A model generated the notes under the pieces. The model did no database searches. It was not told the DNA's origin and saw only the letters and a program-made list of their open reading frames with translations. The position numbers and the translations under genes are program-made. Below, in pieces: positions 25,591 through 32,730 of a DNA stretch of 51,281 nucleotides. The stretch spans positions 1 through 51,281 of the forward strand of contig NZ_QLZQ01000002.1 in assembly GCF_003289925.1 (NCBI RefSeq), written 5' to 3'. The number at the start of each line of letters is the position of its first letter. Position 1 is the stretch's first letter. Origin of the DNA: Planococcus maitriensis. Lineage in GTDB: Bacteria; Bacillota; Bacilli; Bacillales_A; Planococcaceae.

Positions 25591-25640
25591 ATTCATTATT
25601 TTATGAATGAATTTGACTGCTTATGAATGATTATGATTGA
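25591..25640. promoter_or_regulatory. Repeated TTATGAATGA elements, likely FruR operator
   Basis: TTATGAATGA occurs exactly at 25601-25610 and 25621-25630 (20 bases apart, two helical turns), with TTATGATTGA at 25631-25640. ATTCAT (25591-25596) and ATGAAT (25603-25608) form an inverted repeat. They lie between the divergent HPr and fruR genes. DeoR-type FruR proteins bind such repeats; assignment to FruR is inferred. Confidence 0.5.
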
Positions 25641-25643
25641 TTT

Positions 25644-25657
25644 TGAAAACGATTTCA
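25644..25657 (+). promoter_or_regulatory. cre site (CcpA) upstream of fruRKA
   Basis: TGAAAACGATTTCA fits the cre consensus TGWAARCGYTWNCW with one mismatch and forms a longer palindrome TTGAAAACGATTTCAAG. It is 42 bases before the fruR start. Confidence 0.65.
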
Positions 25658-25698
25658 AGTATTATCTATTTAATCAGAAAAGAAAAGAAGGTGAGGGA

Positions 25699-26451
25699 AT
25701 GCTGACCACGGAGCGGCATCAATTGATTTTGAACCTTTTGAAAGAACAGCAGAGCATCAAAATCCAGGAGCTGGTGGAACTGACCTCAGCATCGGAATCC
25801 ACCATCCGCCGCGATTTGACGGAATTGGAGGAACTGCAGAAGCTGGAGCGCGTCTTTGGCGGCGCGAGGCGAATCGACCCGAACATGCCGGAACCGAGCC
25901 TATCGGATAAAGCGGCGAAGCATCTGAAGGAAAAGCGGCTTATCGCGCGTTATGCAGCATCGCTCGTCAAAACCGGGGACGCGATATTCCTGGATGCCGG
26001 AACGACCACGGCGCAAATGATCCCGTTTTTAAAAGGCAAAGATGTAACCGTTGTCACCAATGGCCTGAGCCATGTGGAAGCCCTGGCCGACCACAGCATC
26101 ACTTCCTATCTGACGGGGGGCTTCATCAAATCGCGGACACGGGCTTTGGTCGGCCCCCAGGCCACCCAGTCGCTGGAGAATTACCGTTTCGATAAAAGCT
26201 TTCTCGGCGTCAATGGGATCCATCTTGTCAATGGCTTCACGACTCCTGACCCCGAAGAAGCGGCCGTCAAGCGGAGGGCCGGGGAATTATCCAGAAGCTG
26301 CTATGTGCTGGCGGACCGATCGAAATACGATAATGTCAGTTTCGCGCACGTCTTCGATCTAAGCCGGTCAGCGCTCATCATCGACAGCTTGCCGGAAGAC
26401 GCAGTCGAAACCATTGAACGGCAAACGACGATTAAGGTGGTGGCACAATGA
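25699..26451 (+). CDS. fruR: DeoR-family repressor of the fructose operon
   Basis: 250 aa. N-terminal HTH (ERHQLILNLLKEQQ; LVELTSASESTIRRDLTELEE) and a sugar-phosphate-sensing domain with DAGTTTAQMIPFL and PEEAAVKRR, typical of DeoR proteins that bind fructose-1-phosphate. ATG 25699 follows GGTGAGG; the open frame starts earlier but without such a site. It overlaps fruK by 4 bases (ATGA). Should repress fruRKA until fructose-1-phosphate appears. Confidence 0.92.
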   Translation: MLTTERHQLILNLLKEQQSIKIQELVELTSASESTIRRDLTELEELQKLERVFGGARRIDPNMPEPSLSDKAAKHLKEKRLIARYAASLVKTGDAIFLDAGTTTAQMIPFLKGKDVTVVTNGLSHVEALADHSITSYLTGGFIKSRTRALVGPQATQSLENYRFDKSFLGVNGIHLVNGFTTPDPEEAAVKRRAGELSRSCYVLADRSKYDNVSFAHVFDLSRSALIIDSLPEDAVETIERQTTIKVVAQ

Positions 26452-27380
26452 TCTACACATGCACATTCGCCCCTTCCATTGATTACACAGCCTATTTGAT
26501 GCATTTTGAAAGCGGCGCATTGAACCGTACGGATGAAGTGTATTATTACCCCGGCGGCAAAGGCATCAATGTCTCGCGCGTGCTCAGCCGGCTCGGCCTG
26601 AAAAGCCGTGCGCTCGGCTATGCCGGTGGCTTCACGGGGCGCTTCATTGAAGAGTTCCTGGATGCAGAAGGCATCGAGACCGACTTTATCGACACCGGCG
26701 CAATCACACGGATCAATGTCAAAATCAAGACCGGCCAAGAAACCGAATTGAACGGGCCAGGCCCGGTGCTAGGGGAAGGGCAGCTTGAACAATTGAAAGA
26801 GAAGGTTGCCGCCATGGCAAAGGGCGACTGGTTCGTCTTGGCAGGCAGTTTGCCGGCATCGGTACCGATCCAATTCTTCAAGAACCTCGCCGTCCGCTGC
26901 AAGGAGCGGGGCATCCATTTCGTGCTCGATACGTCCGGTCCCGCGCTGAAAGGATTATTGGATATGGAGCCTTTCCTCATCAAACCGAACGAACATGAAC
27001 TGGGGGAGATTTTCGGGGTGGAAATCACAACCCAAGCACAAGCTTTCCATTACGCCAGTTTGCTGGTGGACAGAGGAGTCGAATATGTCATCGTCTCCAT
27101 GGGGGGGAAGGGGGCTATCTTCGCTTCCCGTGAACAGTGCTTTACCGCACAGGCGCCTGCGGGCAAAGTCGTCAACACCGTCGGTTCGGGAGATTCCTTG
27201 GTATCTGGATTCATCGCTTCTTATATTCAGCATCAAGACCCGGAGAGAGCGTTCCGATACGGCGTCGCCAGCGGAAGTGCCACAGCTTTCCGGAGCGATC
27301 TGTGCGAACTGGCGGATGTGGAACGATTGCTCCCTGAAGTGACCGTAACGCCAATCGATAAAGGGGATGTGACAAAATGA
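26448..27380 (+). CDS. fruK: 1-phosphofructokinase
   Basis: 310 aa, PfkB family. GGKGINVSRVLSRLG (signature 1, residues ~37-51), LAGSLPASVP, and NTVGSGDSLVSG (signature 2 with the catalytic Asp). It phosphorylates fructose-1-phosphate, made by FruA, to fructose-1,6-bisphosphate. Coupled by 4-base overlaps to fruR and fruA. Confidence 0.95.
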   Translation: MIYTCTFAPSIDYTAYLMHFESGALNRTDEVYYYPGGKGINVSRVLSRLGLKSRALGYAGGFTGRFIEEFLDAEGIETDFIDTGAITRINVKIKTGQETELNGPGPVLGEGQLEQLKEKVAAMAKGDWFVLAGSLPASVPIQFFKNLAVRCKERGIHFVLDTSGPALKGLLDMEPFLIKPNEHELGEIFGVEITTQAQAFHYASLLVDRGVEYVIVSMGGKGAIFASREQCFTAQAPAGKVVNTVGSGDSLVSGFIASYIQHQDPERAFRYGVASGSATAFRSDLCELADVERLLPEVTVTPIDKGDVTK

Positions 27381-29305
27381 GAATCACGCAATTATTGACG
27401 GAAAACACTATCATTCTGGACCTGAGAGCCGGTTCCAAGCGCGAAGTATTGAATGAACTGGCCGAGCAATTGGACACGGCCGGAAATTTGAACGACAAGC
27501 AGCAATTCATGGAAGATATCCTGGCCCGTGAAGAACAAAGCACGACAGGCATCGGCGATACCATCGCCATTCCGCACGCAAAATCCGAAGCGGTCAAAAC
27601 ACCGGCCATCGCGTTCGGCCGTTCTTTTGAAGGAATTGACTTCGAATCATTGGACGGACAGCCTGCACAGCTGTTTTTCATGATTGCGGCAACAGCCGGG
27701 GCCAACGATGATCACCTGGAAGCTTTATCGCGGCTTGCGACCTTCCTGATGGATGAGAAATTCCGCGTCAATATTCTGGAAGCGCAGTCGAAACAGCAAG
27801 TGCTCGATATCGTCTCTGCGAAAGAAGCGGCAGTGGACGGGCCGGAACCGGCTGAAGAGGCTGCGCCGGTTGCCGGCACAGCAGAACCCGCTCCAGCCGG
27901 CAAGATCCTGGCCGTTACGGCTTGCCCGACAGGCATCGCTCACACCTATATGGCCGCTGAAAAACTCAACGGGCGTGCAAAAGAGCGCGGCATCAACTTG
28001 AAAGTGGAAACGAACGGCTCGAGCGGCGTGAAAAACCGCTTGACCGATGCAGAGATCGCCGAAGCGGAGGCCATCATCGTGGCAGCCGATACGAAAGTCG
28101 AAATGGCGAGATTTGACGGCAAGCACGTCATCCAGACGCAAGTCGGCAAAGCGATCTATGAGGCGGACCAGCTATTGGACCGCGCACTTGCACAAGATGC
28201 GCCTGTCTATAAGCACGACCGCTCAAAAGACGCGGATGCCGGCACAGAGCCGAAATCAGGATTCTATAAGCATTTGATGAACGGCGTATCGAACATGCTG
28301 CCATTCGTTGTCGGTGGCGGGATCTTGATCGCCCTGTCGTTTTTCTGGGGCATCAACGCCGCAGACCCGGATAGCCCTGAGTACAATGAATTCGCTGCAA
28401 TGCTGTCAACCATCGGTGGCGGCACGGCGTTCTACCTGATGGTTCCGGTCCTTGCCGGCTTCATCGCGATGAGCATCGCTGACCGTCCAGGTTTTGCTCC
28501 AGGGATGATCGGCGGCTTGCTTGCAATCACGGTCACAGGCGTCGAGGAAGCTAGCGGCGGTTCCGGTTTCCTCGGCGGTTTGATCGCTGGTTTCCTTGCC
28601 GGTTACGTAACGCTGCTCGTGAAGAAAGTGTTCTCGGGCATTCCGCAAAGCTTGGAAGGATTGAAACCGGTGTTGTTCTATCCGGTATTCGGCATTCTGA
28701 TCACAGGGGTCATCATGATGCTCATCAACCCGCCTTTGACTCAAGTGTATACTGGAATCTCCGCTTTCCTTGAAAGCCTTGGCGGTACCAATCTGGTTCT
28801 CGTCGGACTTCTCCTTGGCGGCATGATGGCAGTCGATATGGGCGGGCCGGTCAACAAAGCCGCCTATACATTCGGCATCGCCATGCTTGATGCACAGAAC
28901 TTCAATTTCATGGCGACGGTCATGGCAGCGGGCATGGTCCCACCGCTTGGACTGGCCATTGCAACGACGATGTTCAAGAAGAAATTCACCAAACCCGAAC
29001 GCGAAGCCGGCAAAACGGCTTATGTCCTCGGCGCTAGCTTCATCACCGAAGGCGTCATCCCGTTCGCTGCAGCCGATCCGGCGCGCGTCATCCCGTCGGC
29101 CATCGCAGGGGCGGCTACAACCGGAGCACTGGTCATGCTGTTTGATATCGGGCTTCGTGCACCACACGGCGGCGTCTTCGTCATCGGCCTGGTGGACGGG
29201 GGAGTGGCAAGCATCTTGATGTATTTGGTCGCCATTCTCGCCGGTTCATTCGTGACGGCAATCCTTGTCGGTTTGCTGAAGAAAAATGTTACGGCAGCTG
29301 CATAA
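27377..29305 (+). CDS. fruA: PTS fructose transporter, EIIABC fusion
   Basis: 642 aa. EIIA (1-~145) with phospho-His67 in IPHAKS; EIIB (~175-275) with phospho-Cys183 in VTACPTGIAHTYMAA; EIIC (~290-640) membrane channel with GGGILIALSFFWG, DRPGFAPGMIGG and APHGG. Imports fructose as fructose-1-phosphate. The A-B-C domain order is the Bacillus FruA arrangement. Final gene of fruRKA; terminator at 29308-29347. Confidence 0.95.
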   Translation: MRITQLLTENTIILDLRAGSKREVLNELAEQLDTAGNLNDKQQFMEDILAREEQSTTGIGDTIAIPHAKSEAVKTPAIAFGRSFEGIDFESLDGQPAQLFFMIAATAGANDDHLEALSRLATFLMDEKFRVNILEAQSKQQVLDIVSAKEAAVDGPEPAEEAAPVAGTAEPAPAGKILAVTACPTGIAHTYMAAEKLNGRAKERGINLKVETNGSSGVKNRLTDAEIAEAEAIIVAADTKVEMARFDGKHVIQTQVGKAIYEADQLLDRALAQDAPVYKHDRSKDADAGTEPKSGFYKHLMNGVSNMLPFVVGGGILIALSFFWGINAADPDSPEYNEFAAMLSTIGGGTAFYLMVPVLAGFIAMSIADRPGFAPGMIGGLLAITVTGVEEASGGSGFLGGLIAGFLAGYVTLLVKKVFSGIPQSLEGLKPVLFYPVFGILITGVIMMLINPPLTQVYTGISAFLESLGGTNLVLVGLLLGGMMAVDMGGPVNKAAYTFGIAMLDAQNFNFMATVMAAGMVPPLGLAIATTMFKKKFTKPEREAGKTAYVLGASFITEGVIPFAAADPARVIPSAIAGAATTGALVMLFDIGLRAPHGGVFVIGLVDGGVASILMYLVAILAGSFVTAILVGLLKKNVTAAA

Positions 29306-29307
29306 AT

Positions 29308-29347
29308 AAAAGACCGCCATCCGGTTATTGCCGGATGGCGGTCTTTT
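29308..29347. terminator. Bidirectional terminator
   Basis: A 17-bp stem (29308-29324 with 29331-29347) with A4 and T4 ends, between fruA and the convergent HPr remnant. Confidence 0.9.
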
Positions 29348-29385
29348 GGTGCCTATGGAACAGCGATCCCTCACGGCGGAACGGG

Positions 29386-29608
29386 TTACTGTCCCGAATC
29401 GACCATGCCTTGTGCGTCCTGGCCGTCCGCATGGATCGTGATGGCAGAGCGGGCCGGAATCCCAAGACCCATGACGCCGAGTATGGATTTCAAGTTGACG
29501 ATCCTGTTTTTGAATTCCAGCGATAATTCCGATTGGAAACGGTTCGCCTCGCGGACGAGTGCCGCAGCCGGCCTTCCTCTGCGGTGATGAAAATTGTTTT
29601 TTGGCCAT
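29386..29608 (-). pseudogene. Degenerate second HPr gene
   Basis: A GGGGAGG site and ATG (29608-29606) encode MAKK, but the frame then fails. TIFITAEE is in a second frame (one A missing in an A6 tract), and RPAAALVREANRF through VNLKSILGVMGLGI to TAA (29388-29386) is in a third. The residues around His15 (expected G-I-H-A between EE and RP) are missing, consistent with a ~13-base deletion. The Ser46-type segment survives. No phosphocarrier can be produced. A paralogue of the HPr gene at 25284-25553 on the other side of fruRKA. Confidence 0.78.
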
Positions 29609-29856
29609 TTCGATGTTTCCTCCCCGTGCTCTGTCTATCCGTGCATTTTCCCATTATACCCATTCAAGGGCAGTAATGGAGAAAACAAGCTTGTCGTGTG
29701 GGGGCAGGCGAAAGAAACAATGCAAATCGGAAACAAGAGACTAGGCAGGGCACAGCAAAGAGAGTAAACTATAAATAAGTGGAATATTCTGATAAATAAA
29801 GATGGTCTTGTCGATTGAAAAGAAAAATGCAACGACAGTGCAAGGGAGGAACGAGC

Positions 29857-30222
29857 ATGAAGACGCGCAGCACGGCCGATTTCTTGAGGGATTTCAATGA
29901 TGCTTTCTTCAATGGCAAGAAAGAGTTCATTGAACAGCATGTCTCGGATGGAGTGGAATGGATCATGGTCGGCGCAATGCCTTTGAAGGGAAGGCAGGCA
30001 TTAGTGGATGCGGCCTTCGGGATGCAGGATTATACGCAAATGGAGTTTGAAATCGATACGGTTATTACAGGCGGGCAGGAAGGGGTAGTAAAAGGCGTCA
30101 TGACCGCAAAGGGGGGCAATGACAGGGAGCGGAAATACTGCTATTGCGATTTTTACGAATGGCAAGGAGAAGGCGATCCGAAAATAACGAAAATGACTTC
30201 GTTCGTTGTCGAAACGAAATAG
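29857..30222 (+). CDS. NTF2/SnoaL-like fold protein
   Basis: 121 aa. FLRDFNDAFFNGKKEFIEQHVSDGVEWIMVG and the following GRQALVDAAF fit the SnoaL_2/NTF2-like cone fold seen in small ligand-binding or isomerase-like proteins. GGGAGG precedes the ATG by about 7 bases. No catalytic assignment is possible. Terminator at 30221-30246. Confidence 0.75.
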   Translation: MKTRSTADFLRDFNDAFFNGKKEFIEQHVSDGVEWIMVGAMPLKGRQALVDAAFGMQDYTQMEFEIDTVITGGQEGVVKGVMTAKGGNDRERKYCYCDFYEWQGEGDPKITKMTSFVVETK

Positions 30223-30246
30223 AGCCGGAAGCGGCTCTATTTTTAT
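30221..30246 (+). terminator. Rho-independent terminator
   Basis: ATAGAGCC-GGAAG-CGGCTCTAT stem overlapping the end of the NTF2-like gene, with a T-rich tail. Confidence 0.75.
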
Positions 30247-30263
30247 TTCTTTTCATTAAATTT

Positions 30264-30285
30264 AAATGTAATAAACTACATAAGG
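30264..30285. repeat. 22-base direct repeat, copy 1
   Basis: Starts AAATGTAATA and ends ACTACATAAGG; identical to 32508-32529. It contains ATGTA...TACAT inverted arms. It lies 132 bases before the 67-aa membrane protein gene. Possible operator or promoter element. Confidence 0.6.
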
Positions 30286-30416
30286 ATGTTTAAGAATTTA
30301 AAAACAAGCACACAAGACAATATACCGTTTCAAGCAGGTGGATGCTGACAATTCTTGCGTTCTTTCGAAAACTTCGGCAAGATGGAATTACAGGCAATAA
30401 GAAAGGGTGCAAGACA

Positions 30417-30620
30417 GTGGATTATCTCAAATCACGAAAAAATGCATACGCCGTCTTATTGAGCGGGCTCATCTTGGGCGTCATCATCGCATTTTTGATC
30501 AATGATGACCCGGATACATCGACCTTGGTCGCTGCAGGCGCAATCGGCGTGGTGATCGGGGAAGCGGTCATGTTCTGGCGCTGGAGCAAACAACGGAAAA
30601 CAAAACAACGCGAAGATTGA
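30417..30620 (+). CDS. Small two-helix membrane protein (67 aa)
   Basis: Start GTG 30417 with AGAAAGGGTG about 8 bases upstream. Two membrane segments (YAVLLSGLILGVIIAFLI and STLVAAGAIGVVIGEAVMFW), then a very basic tail. Followed by the phosphatase gene 48 bases on, likely same transcript. Family not recognised. Confidence 0.65.
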   Translation: MDYLKSRKNAYAVLLSGLILGVIIAFLINDDPDTSTLVAAGAIGVVIGEAVMFWRWSKQRKTKQRED

Positions 30621-30668
30621 CGGCTGGCAAGAAGCAATCATATAGCAGCGGAAGGGAAGTAGAGGACG

Positions 30669-31265
30669 ATGACGACCATATGCCTGATTCGGCACGGAGA
30701 AACGGAATGGAACAAGGTCGGGCGCATCCAGGGAACGACGGATGTGCCGCTGAATGAGACCGGGAGGCAGCAAGCGAAAGCATGCGGATCCCATTTGAAG
30801 GAAGAAGCGTGGGACATCATTGTGACGAGCCCGCTCAAGCGCGCCAAGCAGACCGCGGCGATCATCAATGAAACGATGCGCTTGCCGCTTGTCGAAATGA
30901 AGGAGTTCCAGGAAAAACATTTCGGCAAAGTGGAAGGCATGACTGCAGAGGAACGTTACGGGCTCTATCCGGACAAGAACTACCCCGGGCAAGAGCAGCC
31001 GGAAGAGTTCCATAGCAGGCTGTCGAAAGGGCTAGCGCAACTCAATGAACGGTTCGGTGACCGGCGTGTACTCGTCGTTGCGCACGGAGGCGTCATCAGC
31101 GCCATACTCGAGCAATTGGCGCACGGGGAATACGACGGCGAAGTCCGGCTGCAAAACGGGGGCTTGAATCACTTGGCCTATGCCAGCGAGCGCTGGGAAA
31201 TCCAGAAATATAATTTCATCGACCACCTGGAGCTATTGGAGACGAAGGCAAACTTATCGCATTAA
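30669..31265 (+). CDS. Histidine phosphatase family protein (phosphoglycerate mutase-like)
   Basis: 198 aa. LIRHGETEWN at residues 6-15 contains the phosphorylated His; SPLKRAKQTA and VVAHGGVISA (second catalytic His) complete the active site. At this length it is more likely a phosphatase (PhoE/CobC/GpmB type) than a glycolytic mutase. GGAAG/GAGGA sites precede the ATG. The 114-aa gene follows after 19 bases. Confidence 0.88.
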   Translation: MTTICLIRHGETEWNKVGRIQGTTDVPLNETGRQQAKACGSHLKEEAWDIIVTSPLKRAKQTAAIINETMRLPLVEMKEFQEKHFGKVEGMTAEERYGLYPDKNYPGQEQPEEFHSRLSKGLAQLNERFGDRRVLVVAHGGVISAILEQLAHGEYDGEVRLQNGGLNHLAYASERWEIQKYNFIDHLELLETKANLSH

Positions 31266-31284
31266 CTTAAAAGGAGCTCAGCGA

Positions 31285-31629
31285 ATGGACCATGATGAAT
31301 CCGAACGATTGCATAAAGAAATCGAAAAACTGAAATTCCATAACCGGACCTTGCTGGCATTGCTCGGGGAGTTGTTGGAAGGCCAAATGCAAAAGCCGAC
31401 CATCCATGAAGCGATCGTTGTGCACGATTTGTCAAAACCGGAACTTCAGGCATTTACCCAATTGATCCGGGACTATGAGGGCGACGTAAAAGCGTTTGAA
31501 CAACAGGCGGCGGCCATGGGCAGTAAATTCACCGACTTGGCCGTCAAAGGTTTACTGAAGGCATTTATGGGCTCTGGAATGCTGGCCGGCAAATGTAAAG
31601 AGATCCTTCAAGCTTATGGACAGAATTGA
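31285..31629 (+). CDS. Unknown small helical protein (114 aa)
   Basis: Start ATG 31285 with AAAAGGAG upstream. The N-terminus is a heptad-rich helix (DESERLHKEIEKLKFHNRTLLALLGELLEG), then a mixed region ending GSGMLAGKCKEILQAYGQN. Soluble. Cotranscribed with the phosphatase gene and closed by a terminator. Family not recognised. Confidence 0.65.
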   Translation: MDHDESERLHKEIEKLKFHNRTLLALLGELLEGQMQKPTIHEAIVVHDLSKPELQAFTQLIRDYEGDVKAFEQQAAAMGSKFTDLAVKGLLKAFMGSGMLAGKCKEILQAYGQN

Positions 31630-31633
31630 TTGA

Positions 31634-31664
31634 AAAAACACCGCCGATTACAGGCGGTGTTTTA
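31634..31664 (+). terminator. Rho-independent terminator
   Basis: AAAACACCGCC (31635-31645) and GGCGGTGTTTT (31653-31663) around a 7-base loop. Confidence 0.88.
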
Positions 31665-31695
31665 CGGGGATTATTTCGCTGTTGCTAGCACCTGC

Positions 31696-31905
31696 TCATT
31701 TGCGTTTTTTGGCGGTTTCGGCAGGAGGTGTTTTGGCATCGAAAATGCCGCGCCGGTAAACAAACACAGCGAGCGCCGCCATGAATAAAGCAGAATTGAA
31801 CCAGAACACCAAATCGTTTAAATTGCCGCCAAACAACAAGGTGTTGAGGACTGTCAAGAGATGCATCACCAGAAGAAAGATAAACAGAATTGTCGAGGTT
31901 CTCAT
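31696..31905 (-). CDS. Small two-helix membrane protein (69 aa)
   Basis: ATG 31905 follows GGAGTGATCTG. Membrane helices at TILFIFLLVMHLLTVLNTLLF and LVFWFNSALFMAALAVFVYRR, then a basic cytoplasmic tail. Single gene, divergent from the SRPBCC gene. Family not recognised. Confidence 0.6.
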   Translation of the reverse strand: MRTSTILFIFLLVMHLLTVLNTLLFGGNLNDLVFWFNSALFMAALAVFVYRRGIFDAKTPPAETAKKRK

Positions 31906-32011
31906 CAGATCACTCCATAATCGTTTTGCTCTATCCATTGTAACGGAATTGGGAACCAGCGGTAAGCTTTTACGGGAATTGTAGAAAAGAGTTCATGAAA
32001 GGATGAGGAAA

Positions 32012-32467
32012 ATGGTCAAATGGAAAGAGAGCATGGTCATCGAAGCACCGATCGAACAGGTTTGGGAGCTTTTCCAGGACGAGCAGATCCAGCGCATCAT
32101 GCCAAAAGTGGAATCACATGACCTGCTCGAAGGGGAGAATAATGCCATGGGCGCTAAACATGCGCAAGTGTATACCGAAGGGAAACAGCAGCAGCGGTAT
32201 ATTGTCGAAACTTTGTCGTATGTGGACGAGCCTGGCCGAAAATACAGGGAAACGTCGTTTGGGATGGGGCAGATGTTCAAAGTGCGCTATGCCTTCAGCT
32301 TGGAAAAAGAGACGGAACAGAGCACGCGGTTTATCTATGAAGGTGAAAACAAAGGCATGAACGTCACGGGAAAAATGATGCTATTGGCAGGCAGCAAAAA
32401 AGCAGCTCGGAACACCGTATTGAATTTCATGAACAGGGTCAAGGAGCAAGCAGAATCCCAAAATTGA
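32012..32467 (+). CDS. SRPBCC (START-like) domain protein
   Basis: 151 aa. WKESMVIEAPIEQVWELFQDEQIQRIMPKV is the classic N-terminal strand-helix pair of polyketide cyclase/CoxG-like SRPBCC proteins, which bind hydrophobic ligands in a central groove. Start ATG 32012 chosen because AAAGGATG lies upstream; an ATG at 32003 overlaps that site. Ligand unknown. Confidence 0.75.
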   Translation: MVKWKESMVIEAPIEQVWELFQDEQIQRIMPKVESHDLLEGENNAMGAKHAQVYTEGKQQQRYIVETLSYVDEPGRKYRETSFGMGQMFKVRYAFSLEKETEQSTRFIYEGENKGMNVTGKMMLLAGSKKAARNTVLNFMNRVKEQAESQN

Positions 32468-32507
32468 AAAGAAGGTTATCCAGTGGGATAGAATGGATTC
32501 AAGATAT

Positions 32508-32529
32508 AAATGTAATAAACTACATAAGG
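32508..32529. repeat. 22-base direct repeat, copy 2
   Basis: Identical to 30264-30285. It lies 180 bases upstream of the UbiB-like gene start, in its leader/promoter region. Confidence 0.6.
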
Positions 32530-32640
32530 CTTGTTATAAAAAAGAAAAAAACAGCCAACAATCAAAAAATATTCCCTGGAAGGAAAAAGCAGGAAGGGTG
32601 CGGCGCCACATCGAAACTACTTATTATAGAAGGAGTAAGG

Positions 32641-32730
32641 TTGATTCTATTGAAATACGAACTGATAGTTCATCTTCACTTCCGTGTTTCAGGGAAAGGA
32701 GTGCACGAATGGTCATATACCTACGGATGA
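32641..32730 (+). CDS. Candidate leader peptide overlapping the UbiB-like gene start
   Basis: AGAAGGAG (32628-32635) lies 5 bases before TTG 32641, which opens a 29-codon frame beginning MILLKYELIVHLHF. Its stop codon (32728-32730) is past the start of the UbiB-like gene at 32709, in another frame. It could couple translation. Only the ribosome site supports it. Confidence 0.25.
   Translation: MILLKYELIVHLHFRVSGKGVHEWSYTYG

Noticed and set aside
28406..29167. 253-codon minus-strand frame
   Set aside because: His/Asp/Arg-rich antisense shadow of the fruA EIIC domain.
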